Positions 27,913-37,211 of a DNA stretch of 64,000 nucleotides are shown piece by piece. Below the pieces are notes generated by a model. The model saw nothing but the letters and a program-made list of their open reading frames with translations. It searched no databases and was not told the origin of the DNA. A program made the position numbers and the translations under genes. Every line of letters begins with the position of its first letter. Within the stretch, counting starts at the first letter, position 1. The DNA comes from Cryobacterium inferilacus (GTDB taxonomy: Bacteria; Actinomycetota; Actinomycetes; Actinomycetales; Microbacteriaceae). The stretch is from positions 1 to 64,000 of the forward strand of contig NZ_JAIEUL010000014.1 in the NCBI RefSeq assembly GCF_019599185.1, read 5' to 3'.

Positions 27913-28823
27913 TGACCTCCACCATCATCGACGAGGCCGCGAAGGCCCCCGTCGTGGGCCCGCCGGCCCGGCAACCGCGGAAGCGGCGCAGCAGCACCAC
28001 CCGTAAGACCCTGGGCGACTGGATGATCCTGGTCGTCGCCATCCTGATCGGCCTGCTGATCGCGGTGCCGTTCTTCCTCATCCTGATCAACTCGTTCAAG
28101 TCCCCGGCCGACTACAACGCCGCCGGCCCGCTCACCCTGCCCACCGAGCTGTACCTCGACGGCATGGTCAACTTCTGGCAGCGGGTGGACTTTCCCCAGA
28201 AGCTCTGGAACAGCTTCTTCATCTCCAGCGTCGTCGCCATCCTCGCCGTGCTGGTGTCGCTGCTGAACGCGTTCGCGCTCGGCATCGGCCGGGTGCGCGG
28301 GCGCACCTGGATCGTGCTGTTGATCCTGCTGGCCAACATGCTGCCGCAGGAGGTGCTGCTCTACCCGCTCTACTTCATGTTCAAGACCGTGGGCCTCTAC
28401 GACAACCAGTGGGCCGTGATCATCATCTTCGTGGTCATCCAGAGCGCCTTCGGCACCTACCTGCTCGCCAGCGTGCTCGGCACCTTCCCCAAGGAGATCC
28501 TCGAGGCCGCCTCGCTCGACGGCGCGAACAAGTGGACGATGCTCTGGCGGGTGGTGTACCCCATCACCAAGCCCACCCTGAGCGTTCTGGTGATCTTCTT
28601 CTTCATCTGGACCTGGAACGAGTTCCTCATCCCGCTGACCTTCCTGGTCAGCAATGCCAGCCAGACCGTGCCCGTGTCGATCGCCGTGCTGCAGGGCGAC
28701 CGGCTGATGGACGTCACCACCACGAGCGCCTCGGCGCTGCTGGGCCTCTTGCCCACCCTGATCTTCTTCCTCATCTTCCAACGCACCCTCACCAGGGGCA
28801 TCACCGCAGGAGCAGTCAAGTAG
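27912..28823 (+). CDS. ABC sugar transporter permease, second subunit
   Basis: The 303-residue protein is a MalG/UgpE-type permease with six membrane helices. The EAA loop EILEAASLDGANKWTMLWRVVYPITKP is present before the last helices, and the N-terminal PFFLILINSFKSPADYN is typical. It overlaps the previous gene by one base (TAATG) so translation is coupled. It is followed two bases later by the alpha-xylosidase. Together with its partner it forms the import channel. Confidence 0.92.
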   Translation: MTSTIIDEAAKAPVVGPPARQPRKRRSSTTRKTLGDWMILVVAILIGLLIAVPFFLILINSFKSPADYNAAGPLTLPTELYLDGMVNFWQRVDFPQKLWNSFFISSVVAILAVLVSLLNAFALGIGRVRGRTWIVLLILLANMLPQEVLLYPLYFMFKTVGLYDNQWAVIIIFVVIQSAFGTYLLASVLGTFPKEILEAASLDGANKWTMLWRVVYPITKPTLSVLVIFFFIWTWNEFLIPLTFLVSNASQTVPVSIAVLQGDRLMDVTTTSASALLGLLPTLIFFLIFQRTLTRGITAGAVK

Positions 28824-28825
28824 TT

Positions 28826-31165
28826 ATGAAATTCACCGATGGTTTCTGGCACACCCGCCCCGGCGTCAGCGCGTTCTACGCGCAGGAGGCGTACGACATC
28901 GAACAGATCGGCGCGGCCCTGCGCATCTCCGCGCCGACGAAGGTGATCGAACGCAGAGGCGACGTGCTCAACCGCGCCCTGCTCACCGTCACCCTGACGT
29001 CGCCGCTCGACGGCATCATCAAGGTGCGGGTGGACCAGCACACCGGCGCGAGCACCGGCCCCGGCTTCGACCTGGTCGGCGCCGAGGCGGATGCCGGTGT
29101 CATCGTGATCGACAACACCGGCGGCACCCTCACCGCCGGCCCGCTCACCGCCAGGGTGGCGCCGGGCGCCCCGTTCAATCTCTCCTTCGAGGCCGACGGC
29201 CGCACCCTGACCGAGAGCGGCCACAAGTCGATCGGGCACATGCAACTCGCGCCAGGCGCGCCCGTCGCCGCGGAACCGGCCGGGGTCTCCGGCGTGACCA
29301 CCACCGGGCTGGCCCCGGCGGCGTCCTACACGCACGCGCAGCTCTCCCTCGGCGTGGGCGAACTGGTCTACGGTCTGGGCGAGCGCTTCGGCCCGCTGAT
29401 CAAGAACGGTCAGACCATCGACATCTGGAACGCCGACGGCGGCACCTCCAGTGAGCAGTCCTACAAGAACGTGCCGTTCTACCTCACCAACCGGGGCTAC
29501 GGGGTGCTGGTCAACCACCCGGAGCACGTCTCCTTCGAGGTGGGCACAGAGGCCGTCGAGCGGGTGCAGTTCTCCGTCGCCGGCCCGGCGATCGAGTACC
29601 TGGTGATCTACGGCCCCACCCCCAAGGACGTGCTCGAGCGCTACACCCGGCTCACCGGCCGCCCGGCCCGGGTGCCGGCCTGGTCTTACGGCCTCTGGCT
29701 GTCGACCTCGTTCACCACCCAGTACGACGAGGCCACGGTGAACAGCTTCATCGACGGCATGGCCGAGCGCGACCTGCCGCTGAGCGTCTTCCATTTCGAC
29801 TGCTTCTGGATGCGCGAATTCAACTGGACCGACTTCGAATGGGACCCGCGGGTGTTCCCTGACCCCGAGGGCATGCTCACCAGGCTGCACGAGAAGAACC
29901 TGCACGTGAGCGCCTGGATCAACCCGTACATCGCCCAGCGGGCCGGCATCTTCGCCGAGGCCGCCGAAGCCGGCTACCTGGTGAAGAAGGCCAACGGCGA
30001 CATCTGGCAGTGGGACTTCTGGCAGGCCGGGATGGGTCTGGTCGACTTCACCAACCCGGCCGCCGTCACCTGGTTCCAAGACAAGCTGCGCGGCCTCTTC
30101 GCCCAGGGTGTCGACGCCATCAAGACCGACTTCGGCGAACGCATCCCCACGGATGTGGTCTGGCACGACGGCTCGTCACCCGAGGTGATGCACAACCTGT
30201 ACACCCAGCTCTACAACAAGGCCGTCTTCGAGGTGCTGCAGGAGCACCGCGGCGAGGGCGACGCGGTGCTCTTCGCCCGGTCGGCCACCGTCGGCGGCCA
30301 GATGCAGCCGGTGCACTGGGGCGGAGACAACTCCTCCAGCTACGAGTCGATGGCCGAGACCCTGCGCGGCGGCCTGTCGCTGGCGTTCTCCGGCTTCGGC
30401 TACTGGAGCCACGACATCGGCGGCTTCGAGGGCATGCCGGACCCGGCGGTGTTCAAGCGCTGGCTGGCGTTCGGCATGCTGTCCAGCCACTCCCGGCTGC
30501 ACGGCTCCACCAGCTACCGGGTGCCGTGGCTCTTCGACGACGGCCGGGAGGAGCCGGGCCAGAGCGCCGTGGACGTCACCCGGCTGTTCACCAAGATCAA
30601 GCTCGCCCTGATGCCGTACCTCTACAACGTCGGGTTGGACGCGCACGCCAGCGGCACGCCGTTCATGCGGCCCATGCAGCTCGAGTTCCCGCACGACCCC
30701 GCCGTGGACTACCTCGACCGGCAGTACCTGCTCGGCCCCGACCTGCTCGTGGCCCCGGTGTTCAGCGAGTCCGGCGACGTGCAGTACTACCTGCCCGCCG
30801 GAACCTGGACGAACTACCTGACCGACGAGGTCGTCGAGGGACCGGTTTGGCGCCGCGAAACCCACGCGTTCGACAGCATCCCGCTGTGGGTGCGCGGGGG
30901 AGCGGTGCTGGTCACCGGCTCCCGCGACGACAGGCCGGACTACGACTACACCGACGAGGCCCTCGTCACCGTCTACCCTGGCGGTACCGGTGATGAACGT
31001 GCCGTCGACATCAGCAACCCGCTGGACGGCAGCCACGTCACCGTGACCGTCAGCACCGACGGCGAACACACCGTGGTCACCAGCGACTCAGCGGCGCCCT
31101 TCCGCGCCCGCCTCGCGGGCGGCCGCACCGTGGTCGCGACCCACCGAAAGGCACTACTCCGATGA
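28826..31165 (+). CDS. yicI: GH31 alpha-xylosidase (YicI-type)
   Basis: The 779-residue protein matches YicI alpha-xylosidase in length and layout: an N-terminal beta-sandwich, a GH31 barrel and C-terminal beta domains. The nucleophile Asp is in [13 protein letters not shown] (D435) and the acid/base Asp in HWGGDNSS (D501); YWSHDIGGF is a further family motif. It removes alpha-1,6-xylose from isoprimeverose or xyloglucan oligosaccharides in the cytoplasm. No signal peptide. Starts at the ATG two bases after the permease stop and overlaps the GH1 gene by four bases. Xylose released would enter XylA/XylB. Confidence 0.95.
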   Translation: MKFTDGFWHTRPGVSAFYAQEAYDIEQIGAALRISAPTKVIERRGDVLNRALLTVTLTSPLDGIIKVRVDQHTGASTGPGFDLVGAEADAGVIVIDNTGGTLTAGPLTARVAPGAPFNLSFEADGRTLTESGHKSIGHMQLAPGAPVAAEPAGVSGVTTTGLAPAASYTHAQLSLGVGELVYGLGERFGPLIKNGQTIDIWNADGGTSSEQSYKNVPFYLTNRGYGVLVNHPEHVSFEVGTEAVERVQFSVAGPAIEYLVIYGPTPKDVLERYTRLTGRPARVPAWSYGLWLSTSFTTQYDEATVNSFIDGMAERDLPLSVFHFDCFWMREFNWTDFEWDPRVFPDPEGMLTRLHEKNLHVSAWINPYIAQRAGIFAEAAEAGYLVKKANGDIWQWDFWQAGMGLVDFTNPAAVTWFQDKLRGLFAQGVDAIKTDFGERIPTDVVWHDGSSPEVMHNLYTQLYNKAVFEVLQEHRGEGDAVLFARSATVGGQMQPVHWGGDNSSSYESMAETLRGGLSLAFSGFGYWSHDIGGFEGMPDPAVFKRWLAFGMLSSHSRLHGSTSYRVPWLFDDGREEPGQSAVDVTRLFTKIKLALMPYLYNVGLDAHASGTPFMRPMQLEFPHDPAVDYLDRQYLLGPDLLVAPVFSESGDVQYYLPAGTWTNYLTDEVVEGPVWRRETHAFDSIPLWVRGGAVLVTGSRDDRPDYDYTDEALVTVYPGGTGDERAVDISNPLDGSHVTVTVSTDGEHTVVTSDSAAPFRARLAGGRTVVATHRKALLR

Positions 31166-32622
31166 CCAGCACCGCCACCCAGGGGGCCATCGTCGGCACC
31201 ATCGACTACCGGGATGCCGGGCTCGTCTTCCCGGAGTCGTTCCTGTTCGGCTCCGCCACGGCCAGCTACCAGATCGAGGGCGCCTTCGACGAAGACGGCC
31301 GCGGCCCTTCGATCTGGGACACCTTCAGCCACACCCCCGGCAAGGTCTGGAACGGGGACACCGGCGACGTCGCCTCCGGGCACTACCACCGGCTCGAGCA
31401 GGACCTGGACCTGATGGTGACGCTGGGCCTGCAGGCCTACCGGTTCTCCATCGCCTGGTCACGCATCCAGCCCACCGGCCGGGGACCGGCCAACGAGGCC
31501 GGGCTGGACTTCTACCGTCGCCTGATCGACGGCCTGCTCGCGCGGGGCATCCGCCCCATCGTCACCCTCTACCACTGGGACCTGCCGCAGGCGCTCGAGG
31601 ACGAGGGCGGCTGGACCAACCGGGCCACCGCGTACGCGTTCGCCGACTACGCGGCGATCCTCGGCGAGGCGTTCGGCGACCGGGTGGACACCTGGACCAC
31701 GCTGAACGAACCGTGGTGCTCCGCCTACCTCGGCTACGGCTCCGGCGCGCACGCGCCCGGCCGCACCGACGGCGCGGCGGCGCTCACCGCCGTGCACCAC
31801 CTCAACCTCGCGCACGGCCTGGCGATCCTGGCGCTGAAGCCGCGCGTGAGCAACGACCCGAAGTTCTCCATCACGCTGAACCTGCACGTCATCCGCGGTG
31901 AGGGCGAGAGCGGGCCGGAGGCCGTGCGACAGATCGACGCGCTGGCGAACCGGGCGTTCCTCGGCCCGCTGCTGCATGGCGCCTACCCGGCCGACCTGTT
32001 CGACGACACGAAGGACGTCACCGACTGGGCGTTCGTCATGCCCGGCGACACCGAGATCATCCACCAGCCGCTCGATGTGCTCGGCGTGAACTACTACTCC
32101 ACCACCCTGGTGCGGCTGTGGGACGGCGTGTCGCCCCGGCAGAACGCCGACGGGCACAAGGACGTCGGCGGGTCGCCCTGGCCCGGCGCCGACCGGGTCG
32201 AGTTCCTCGCCCAGCCCGGCCCGTACACCGAGATGGGCTGGAATATCGAACCGGCCGGCCTCGAGGAGCTGCTCGTGTCACTGCACGAGGAGTTCCCGAA
32301 ACAGCCGCTCATGGTCACCGAGAACGGGGCTGCGTTCGCCGACACCGTGGTGCAGACGGATGCCGGCCGACGGGTGCACGACGTGGACCGCACCGACTAC
32401 CTGCGCCGGCACTTCACCGCCGCGCACAGGGCTATGGCCCGCGGTGTCGACCTGCGTGGTTACCAGGTCTGGTCGTTGATGGACAACTTCGAGTGGGGCT
32501 ACGGCTACTCCAAGCGCTTCGGCATCGTGCACGTCGACTACGACACGCTGGAGCGCACCCCCAAGGACAGCGCGCACTGGTACGCCGCCCTGGTGGCGAC
32601 CCGCACCCTGCCGGCCGTGTAG
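31162..32622 (+). CDS. GH1 beta-glucosidase
   Basis: The 486-residue GH1 enzyme hydrolyses beta-glucosides in the cytoplasm. Acid/base Glu is in [11 protein letters not shown] (E183), nucleophile Glu in MVTENGAAF (E387), and the N-terminal [14 protein letters not shown] motif is family-typical. It overlaps the alpha-xylosidase gene by four bases (ATGA), so the two are translationally coupled. Together they would take xyloglucan fragments to xylose and glucose: the xylosidase removes side chains, the glucosidase trims the exposed backbone. Substrate choice is inference. Confidence 0.95.
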   Translation: MTSTATQGAIVGTIDYRDAGLVFPESFLFGSATASYQIEGAFDEDGRGPSIWDTFSHTPGKVWNGDTGDVASGHYHRLEQDLDLMVTLGLQAYRFSIAWSRIQPTGRGPANEAGLDFYRRLIDGLLARGIRPIVTLYHWDLPQALEDEGGWTNRATAYAFADYAAILGEAFGDRVDTWTTLNEPWCSAYLGYGSGAHAPGRTDGAAALTAVHHLNLAHGLAILALKPRVSNDPKFSITLNLHVIRGEGESGPEAVRQIDALANRAFLGPLLHGAYPADLFDDTKDVTDWAFVMPGDTEIIHQPLDVLGVNYYSTTLVRLWDGVSPRQNADGHKDVGGSPWPGADRVEFLAQPGPYTEMGWNIEPAGLEELLVSLHEEFPKQPLMVTENGAAFADTVVQTDAGRRVHDVDRTDYLRRHFTAAHRAMARGVDLRGYQVWSLMDNFEWGYGYSKRFGIVHVDYDTLERTPKDSAHWYAALVATRTLPAV

Positions 32623-32628
32623 CGATCG

Positions 32629-32661
32629 GCCCGAGTTGCCCCGGTGCGGGGCAACTCGGGC
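32629..32661. terminator. bidirectional hairpin between convergent genes
   Basis: A perfect 14-bp stem GCCCGAGTTGCCCC with its complement and a five-base loop GGTGC lies seven bases after the GH1 stop and 27 bases beyond the end of the facing gene. It is placed to end both transcripts. Confidence 0.75.
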
Positions 32662-32687
32662 AGCCGGCGCGAATCCGGCTATGGGGT

Positions 32688-33548
32688 CTAGCGGGGGTCG
32701 CGCCAGGAGTGCTTCGGGGCGAACCCGAGCAGGCGGCGGGCCTTGTCGATCGAGAGCAGGGTGTCGGTTCCGCTGACCTCGTGGGTGAGCTCCACCCGGG
32801 GGAAGACCTCGGCGGCCAACTCGGTGCTGGGGCGACGCATCACGGTGTCGGCGGCGGCGATGATGAACCGCTCGAACCCGGGCGGGGCCACCTGCAGCGC
32901 CTTGAGCACGGCCTGGGCGCCGTCGCGGCCGTCGATGTAGCCCCAGAGGTTCCACTTGCGCAGCGTCGCATCCGCCTGGAAGGTCTCGAACCCGTCGTAG
33001 TCCTCCGGGTTCATCACGTTGGAGAACCGCAGCGCCGTGATCGACAGCTCCGGGTCCCAGCGCACCAGCTCGATGGCCATCTGCTCCTCAAGGTGCTTGA
33101 CCAGCGAGTAGGTGCTCTCCGGCCGGGCCGGGTACTCCTCGTCGACGGGGATATAGGGCGGGTCGACATCGAACGGCAGACCGAGCACGGTCTCGCTGGA
33201 GGCGTAGACGATGCGCTTGATGCCGTTGCGGCGGGCGGCCTGGAAGACGTTGTAGCTGGAGAGCATGTTGTTGTGGAACGTGGCGACATCGGGCGCCAGG
33301 CCCGGCGCGGGGATGGCACCCAGGTGCACGACGGCGTCGAAGCCGTCTGCCTGGTCGTTGACGCCGGCGAAGGCGTCCACCACCTGGCCGTAGTCGGTGA
33401 GATCGATGCGCACGAAGCCCGCTCCGCGGCTGCCGGCCAGGTCGAAGTTGATCACCTGGTGGCCCTCGGCGCGCAGGTGGGCGAGCACGGTCGAGCCGAG
33501 CTTGCCGGTGCCGCCGGTGAGGGCGATTCTCATGCTGGGAAACGTCAT
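32688..33548 (-). CDS. NAD-dependent epimerase/dehydratase (extended SDR)
   Basis: The 286-residue protein has an N-terminal GGTGKLGSTV Rossmann motif and the catalytic Tyr-x-x-x-Lys as YSLVK (about residue 150), with SSETVLG supplying the Ser. The fold and length match UDP-sugar epimerases or uronate dehydrogenases. Substrate is not determined. The start ATG at 33548 follows AAGGA at good spacing; a second Met five residues later is the other option. It is divergent from the second ROK gene. Confidence 0.82.
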   Translation of the reverse strand: MTFPSMRIALTGGTGKLGSTVLAHLRAEGHQVINFDLAGSRGAGFVRIDLTDYGQVVDAFAGVNDQADGFDAVVHLGAIPAPGLAPDVATFHNNMLSSYNVFQAARRNGIKRIVYASSETVLGLPFDVDPPYIPVDEEYPARPESTYSLVKHLEEQMAIELVRWDPELSITALRFSNVMNPEDYDGFETFQADATLRKWNLWGYIDGRDGAQAVLKALQVAPPGFERFIIAAADTVMRRPSTELAAEVFPRVELTHEVSGTDTLLSIDKARRLLGFAPKHSWRDPR

Positions 33549-33701
33549 GGACATCCTTGTCTGGAGCTTGTCTGAGCCGGGTCTGGCCCGATTTGTGGCG
33601 TTCTGCAACGTATCACGGCCGGTCGGGAGAGTTGCCGGGTATTCTGGGGTCCAGAGTGACTCGCGCTCGCAAGAACCGGGCGTAGGCCAGACGGAGGAAC
33701 C

Positions 33702-34892
33702 GTGCAGGGCAGCAGCCATGACGACGTGCGTAGACACAACCTGTCGGTGGTGCTCCGACTGGTGCACCGCAGCGGTGCGGCCTCGAGGTCCCAGCTCACC
33801 AAGGTGACCGGCCTGAACCGGTCCACCATCGCCGCTCTCGTCGCCGAGCTGGTCGAGCGTGGCCTGGTCATCGAACGCGAACCGAGTTCCACCAACCAGG
33901 TCGGCCGGCCCAGCCCCATCGTCAGTGTGAGCGAGCAGGTCGTCGCGCTCGCCGTGAACCCCGAGATCGACGCGGTCACGATCGGCATCGTCGGTCTCGA
34001 CGGTCAGGTGCACCGGCGGGTGCGCTACCCCACCGACCGGTCGCCGAGTGTGCTCGAGGCCGTGAACATCGCCGCCGCCGTGATCGACGGCATGCGCGGC
34101 GAACTGGACGCCAAGTTCACCGTGGTGGGCATCGGCGTGGCCGTGCCGGGTCTGGTGCGCGCCCACGACGGCCTGGTGCGGCACGCGCCGCACCTGGGCT
34201 GGGTGGACGAGCCGCTGGCCGAGATGCTCGAGGCCGCCACCGGCTACCCGGTGCTCGCCGCCAACGACGCCAGCCTCGGCGCCATGGCGGAACGCTTCTT
34301 CGGCGCCGGGCAGGGCATCACCGACCTCATCTACCTCAACGGCGGCGCCAGCGGCATCGGCGGCGGCATGATCGTGGGCGGCGTTCCGGCCGGCGGCATC
34401 GGCGGTTACGCGGGCGAGTTCGGGCACACCAGGGTCAGCGACAGCGACAGGGTCGACTCGGCGGGCATCCGCGGCACCCTCGAGGCCGAAGTCACCCGCA
34501 GTGAGCTTCTCGACGTGCTCGGGCTGGCCGGGGCGGATGTCGACGAGCTCGAGCAGGCGCTGCTGGCGTCGACCTCGCCGGCGGTGCGCGCCGAGGTCAA
34601 CCGGCAGATCGACCACCTCGCGGTGGCACTGGCCGGGGCCATCAACATCCTCAACCCGCAGCTGGTGGTGCTGGGCGGGTTCCTCGCGGCACTGCTCGCG
34701 GTGGATGCGGACCGGTTGCGGGCCGCCGTCGGCTCGCATTCGCTCGGCGCCGCGTTCGGCACCGTGCGGCTCAGCGCCGCGGAGCTCGGCGCCAACCTGC
34801 TCATGATCGGCGCCGCCGAGCTGGCCTTCGAGGGCCTGCTCGACGACCCCGCCGCCCTCCCCGCCGCCCCGGCCCCCGCCCAAGGCGCATAA
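33702..34892 (+). CDS. ROK family regulator lacking the zinc motif
   Basis: This 396-residue protein is a paralogue of the ROK regulator at 23033: the N-terminal helix-turn-helix reads SRSQLTKVTGLNRSTIAALVAELVERG, nearly the same, and the sugar-binding core is alike (GGASGIGGGMIVGG). Where ROK proteins have a Cys-rich zinc site, this one has DRVDSAGIRGTLEAE, so all four ligands are missing. It begins at GTG after GGAGG. It is divergent from the SDR gene; sequence similarity suggests a related target. Loss of the zinc site may alter effector binding. Confidence 0.85.
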   Translation: MQGSSHDDVRRHNLSVVLRLVHRSGAASRSQLTKVTGLNRSTIAALVAELVERGLVIEREPSSTNQVGRPSPIVSVSEQVVALAVNPEIDAVTIGIVGLDGQVHRRVRYPTDRSPSVLEAVNIAAAVIDGMRGELDAKFTVVGIGVAVPGLVRAHDGLVRHAPHLGWVDEPLAEMLEAATGYPVLAANDASLGAMAERFFGAGQGITDLIYLNGGASGIGGGMIVGGVPAGGIGGYAGEFGHTRVSDSDRVDSAGIRGTLEAEVTRSELLDVLGLAGADVDELEQALLASTSPAVRAEVNRQIDHLAVALAGAINILNPQLVVLGGFLAALLAVDADRLRAAVGSHSLGAAFGTVRLSAAELGANLLMIGAAELAFEGLLDDPAALPAAPAPAQGA

Positions 34893-35042
34893 CAGGCCGG
34901 GTAAACATGCAGAAAACCCCGGATGCGCGCAATCTTTCACCGGAATGCATTGCCGGGGAATAGATCCGGGCGCCGGCGGCTTTTTTCACACGGGCGCTCG
35001 CCCGCTTTCCACCCAGTTCGATCCGACCGAGGACTCTCTTTC

Positions 35043-36320
35043 GTGACTACCGCCGTTATCCCCGTCATTACCGAGGCCCAACTCCGCTCCACCGGCAAGC
35101 ACCCCGGTGACGCGCTGTCCCGTGGTCAGCGCGTGGTGTACATCATCATCCTCGGCGCACTGACGGCGCTCGGCCCGTTCACGATCGACCTGTACCTGCC
35201 GGCCTTCCCCACCCTCGAAAGCGAGCTCGGCGTCTCCGCCGCGGCCATCCAGCTCACCCTCACCGGAACCATGATCGGCTTCGGCTTCGGCCAGCTGATC
35301 GTCGGCCCGTGGAGCGACAAGGTCGGCCGGCGGCTGCCGCTGCTGCTCGCCACCGGCTTCCATGTGTTGGCCTGCGTGGGCGCGGCGCTGTCCAGCGACA
35401 TCGTCACGCTCGGTATCTTCCGGGTGCTGCAGGGCTTCGGCGCCGCGGCCGGTGCCGTGGTGGCGATGGCCATGGTGCGCGACCTCTTCGGCGGCAAGCC
35501 GCTGGTCAAGATGCTCTCCCGCCTGGCCCTGGTCAGCGGCCTGGCGCCCGTGCTCGCCCCGGTCATCGGCTCGCAGCTGCTGCTCGTGATGCCGTGGCGC
35601 GGCATCTTCTGGGTGCTCGCCGCCTATGGGGTCATCGTCATGGTGGCCGTGGCCGTGTGGATCGTCGAGACCCTGCCGCAGGAACGCCGCACCGTACCGG
35701 GGCACTCCAGCCTCGGCCAGCGCTACCGCGCCGTGCTCAGCGACCGCACCTACGTGGGTGTGCTCATCATCGGCGCGATGACCTTCACCGGTCTGTTCTC
35801 CTACCTCTCCGCGTCGCCGTTCCTGTTCCAGCAGGTCTACGACTTCAGCGCCCAGGGCTACGGGCTGCTCTTCGCGATCAACTCCCTCGGCATCGTGGTG
35901 GGTGTGCAGACCAGCTCGCGCCTGATGCACCGCCACAACGTCGGCCCGCAGAACATCCTGATCGGCGCCACCACGATGCTCGTGCTCACCTCGGCGGCCA
36001 TCTTCATCCTCGACCTGCTCGGTGCCGGCCTCTGGGGCACCCTGATTCCGCTGTGGTTCTTCATCGCCTCCTGCGGTTTCACGTTCCCCACCGTGCAGGT
36101 CATCGCCCTGAACGCGCACGGCAGCGAGGCCGGTACGGCCGCATCCCTGCTCGGAGCGGCCAACTTCGGCATCGCCGGCCTGATCTCCCCGATCGTGGGC
36201 CTGCTCGGCGTCGGAACGGCCGTGCCGATGGCATCCGTGATGGGCGTCGCCGCGATCATCTCCCTCCTCAGCCTGTGGATCATCGTGCGCCCCCGCACGG
36301 TCGAGTCGCTCTCGCACTGA
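35043..36320 (+). CDS. MFS drug-resistance transporter (Bcr/CflA family)
   Basis: The 425-residue protein has about 12 membrane helices and the Bcr/CflA signature: DLYLPAFPTLESELGVSAAAIQLTLTG near the N-terminus and GPWSDKVGRRLPLL after helix two. This family exports drugs such as bicyclomycin and may export other compounds. Start is taken at the GTG with GAGGA upstream (V-T-T-A-V), since the longer reading begins in an unlikely region. No regulator is adjacent. The gap before it (34893-35042) shows no other gene. Confidence 0.9.
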   Translation: MTTAVIPVITEAQLRSTGKHPGDALSRGQRVVYIIILGALTALGPFTIDLYLPAFPTLESELGVSAAAIQLTLTGTMIGFGFGQLIVGPWSDKVGRRLPLLLATGFHVLACVGAALSSDIVTLGIFRVLQGFGAAAGAVVAMAMVRDLFGGKPLVKMLSRLALVSGLAPVLAPVIGSQLLLVMPWRGIFWVLAAYGVIVMVAVAVWIVETLPQERRTVPGHSSLGQRYRAVLSDRTYVGVLIIGAMTFTGLFSYLSASPFLFQQVYDFSAQGYGLLFAINSLGIVVGVQTSSRLMHRHNVGPQNILIGATTMLVLTSAAIFILDLLGAGLWGTLIPLWFFIASCGFTFPTVQVIALNAHGSEAGTAASLLGAANFGIAGLISPIVGLLGVGTAVPMASVMGVAAIISLLSLWIIVRPRTVESLSH

Positions 36321-36371
36321 TCCTTGGCCACGACCCCCCAACGGGGCGCGACATATGGAAGACTCTCGAAG

Positions 36372-37211
36372 GTGACGAATCCTGTGCTGACCGGTCCGGA
36401 TGCTGCCTCGAACCCGGCAGCGGGTGTGCTGGAGCGTAATCGCGTCTCGGTGGCGGGCGATGCGGCCAAGCCCGCGATCATCTTCGGGGCTGGCTACGGC
36501 ACCAGCCAGGACATGTGGCGCCTGGTCGCACCGCAGTTCACCGACCGGTACTTCGTGGTGCTCTTCGACAATGTCGGCTCGGGCGAGACCGACGTGTCGG
36601 CGTACGATCGCCGCAAGTACGACTCGCTGCGCGGCTACGCGGCCGACCTCCTCGAGATCATCGGGGTGCTCGATCTGCACGACGTGGTCTTCGTCGGGCA
36701 CTCGGTGAGCGCCATGATCGGCGCTCTCGCCGCCATCGCCGAGCCGCAGCGCTTCGCCAGGCTCATCATGCTCGGCCCGTCGCCGCGGTACCTGAACGAC
36801 GAGGGGTATCTGGGCGGCTTCGAACGTTCCGATGTGGATGCATTGCTGGACGCCATCGAGGTCGACCACGCCAGCTGGGCCCGCGACATGGCGCCGGCGC
36901 TGATGAAGAACTCCGAACGCCCAGAGCTCGCCGCCGAGCTGGCCGACAGCATGGCGCGCAGTAGCACCATGGTCGCCCAGCACTTCGCCAAGGTCACGTT
37001 CCTCTCCGACCTGCGCCGGTACCTCAAGGACATCCGCACCCCCACGCTCATCCTGCAGTCCGCCGACGACCTGATCGCGCCGATCCAGGTGGGGGAGTAC
37101 CTGCATGAGCACATCAGCAACAGTGAACTCGTCGTGTTGAACGCGGCCGGCCACTACGCCCACCTGTCCGATCCTGCCGAGATCGAGCGGCAGATCCGAC
37201 GTTGCCTGTGA
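36372..37211 (+). CDS. RsbQ-like alpha/beta hydrolase
   Basis: The 279-residue protein matches RsbQ, the hydrolase that gives energy-stress input to a PAS-domain partner in Bacillus. Visible motifs: VFVGHSVSAMIG (nucleophile Ser in G-H-S-V-S), PAIIFGAGYGTSQDMWRLVAP near the N-terminus and the catalytic His in AAGHYAHLSDP. RsbQ-type proteins probably make or modify a hydrophobic ligand for the PAS domain. It overlaps the following PAS-GGDEF gene by four bases (GTGA). Start is GTG; upstream in-frame codons do not match the family. Output is therefore likely c-di-GMP, not RsbP phosphatase. Confidence 0.88.
   Translation: MTNPVLTGPDAASNPAAGVLERNRVSVAGDAAKPAIIFGAGYGTSQDMWRLVAPQFTDRYFVVLFDNVGSGETDVSAYDRRKYDSLRGYAADLLEIIGVLDLHDVVFVGHSVSAMIGALAAIAEPQRFARLIMLGPSPRYLNDEGYLGGFERSDVDALLDAIEVDHASWARDMAPALMKNSERPELAAELADSMARSSTMVAQHFAKVTFLSDLRRYLKDIRTPTLILQSADDLIAPIQVGEYLHEHISNSELVVLNAAGHYAHLSDPAEIERQIRRCL

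Noticed and set aside
32688-34940. A long minus-strand frame fusing the SDR gene with the reverse of the second ROK gene.
   Set aside because: The upstream part is the antisense of the ROK gene; only the SDR part (32688-33548) is real.
34893-35042. A terminator suggested by the TTTTTT run near 34981-34986.
   Set aside because: No stem of adequate length directly precedes the run.
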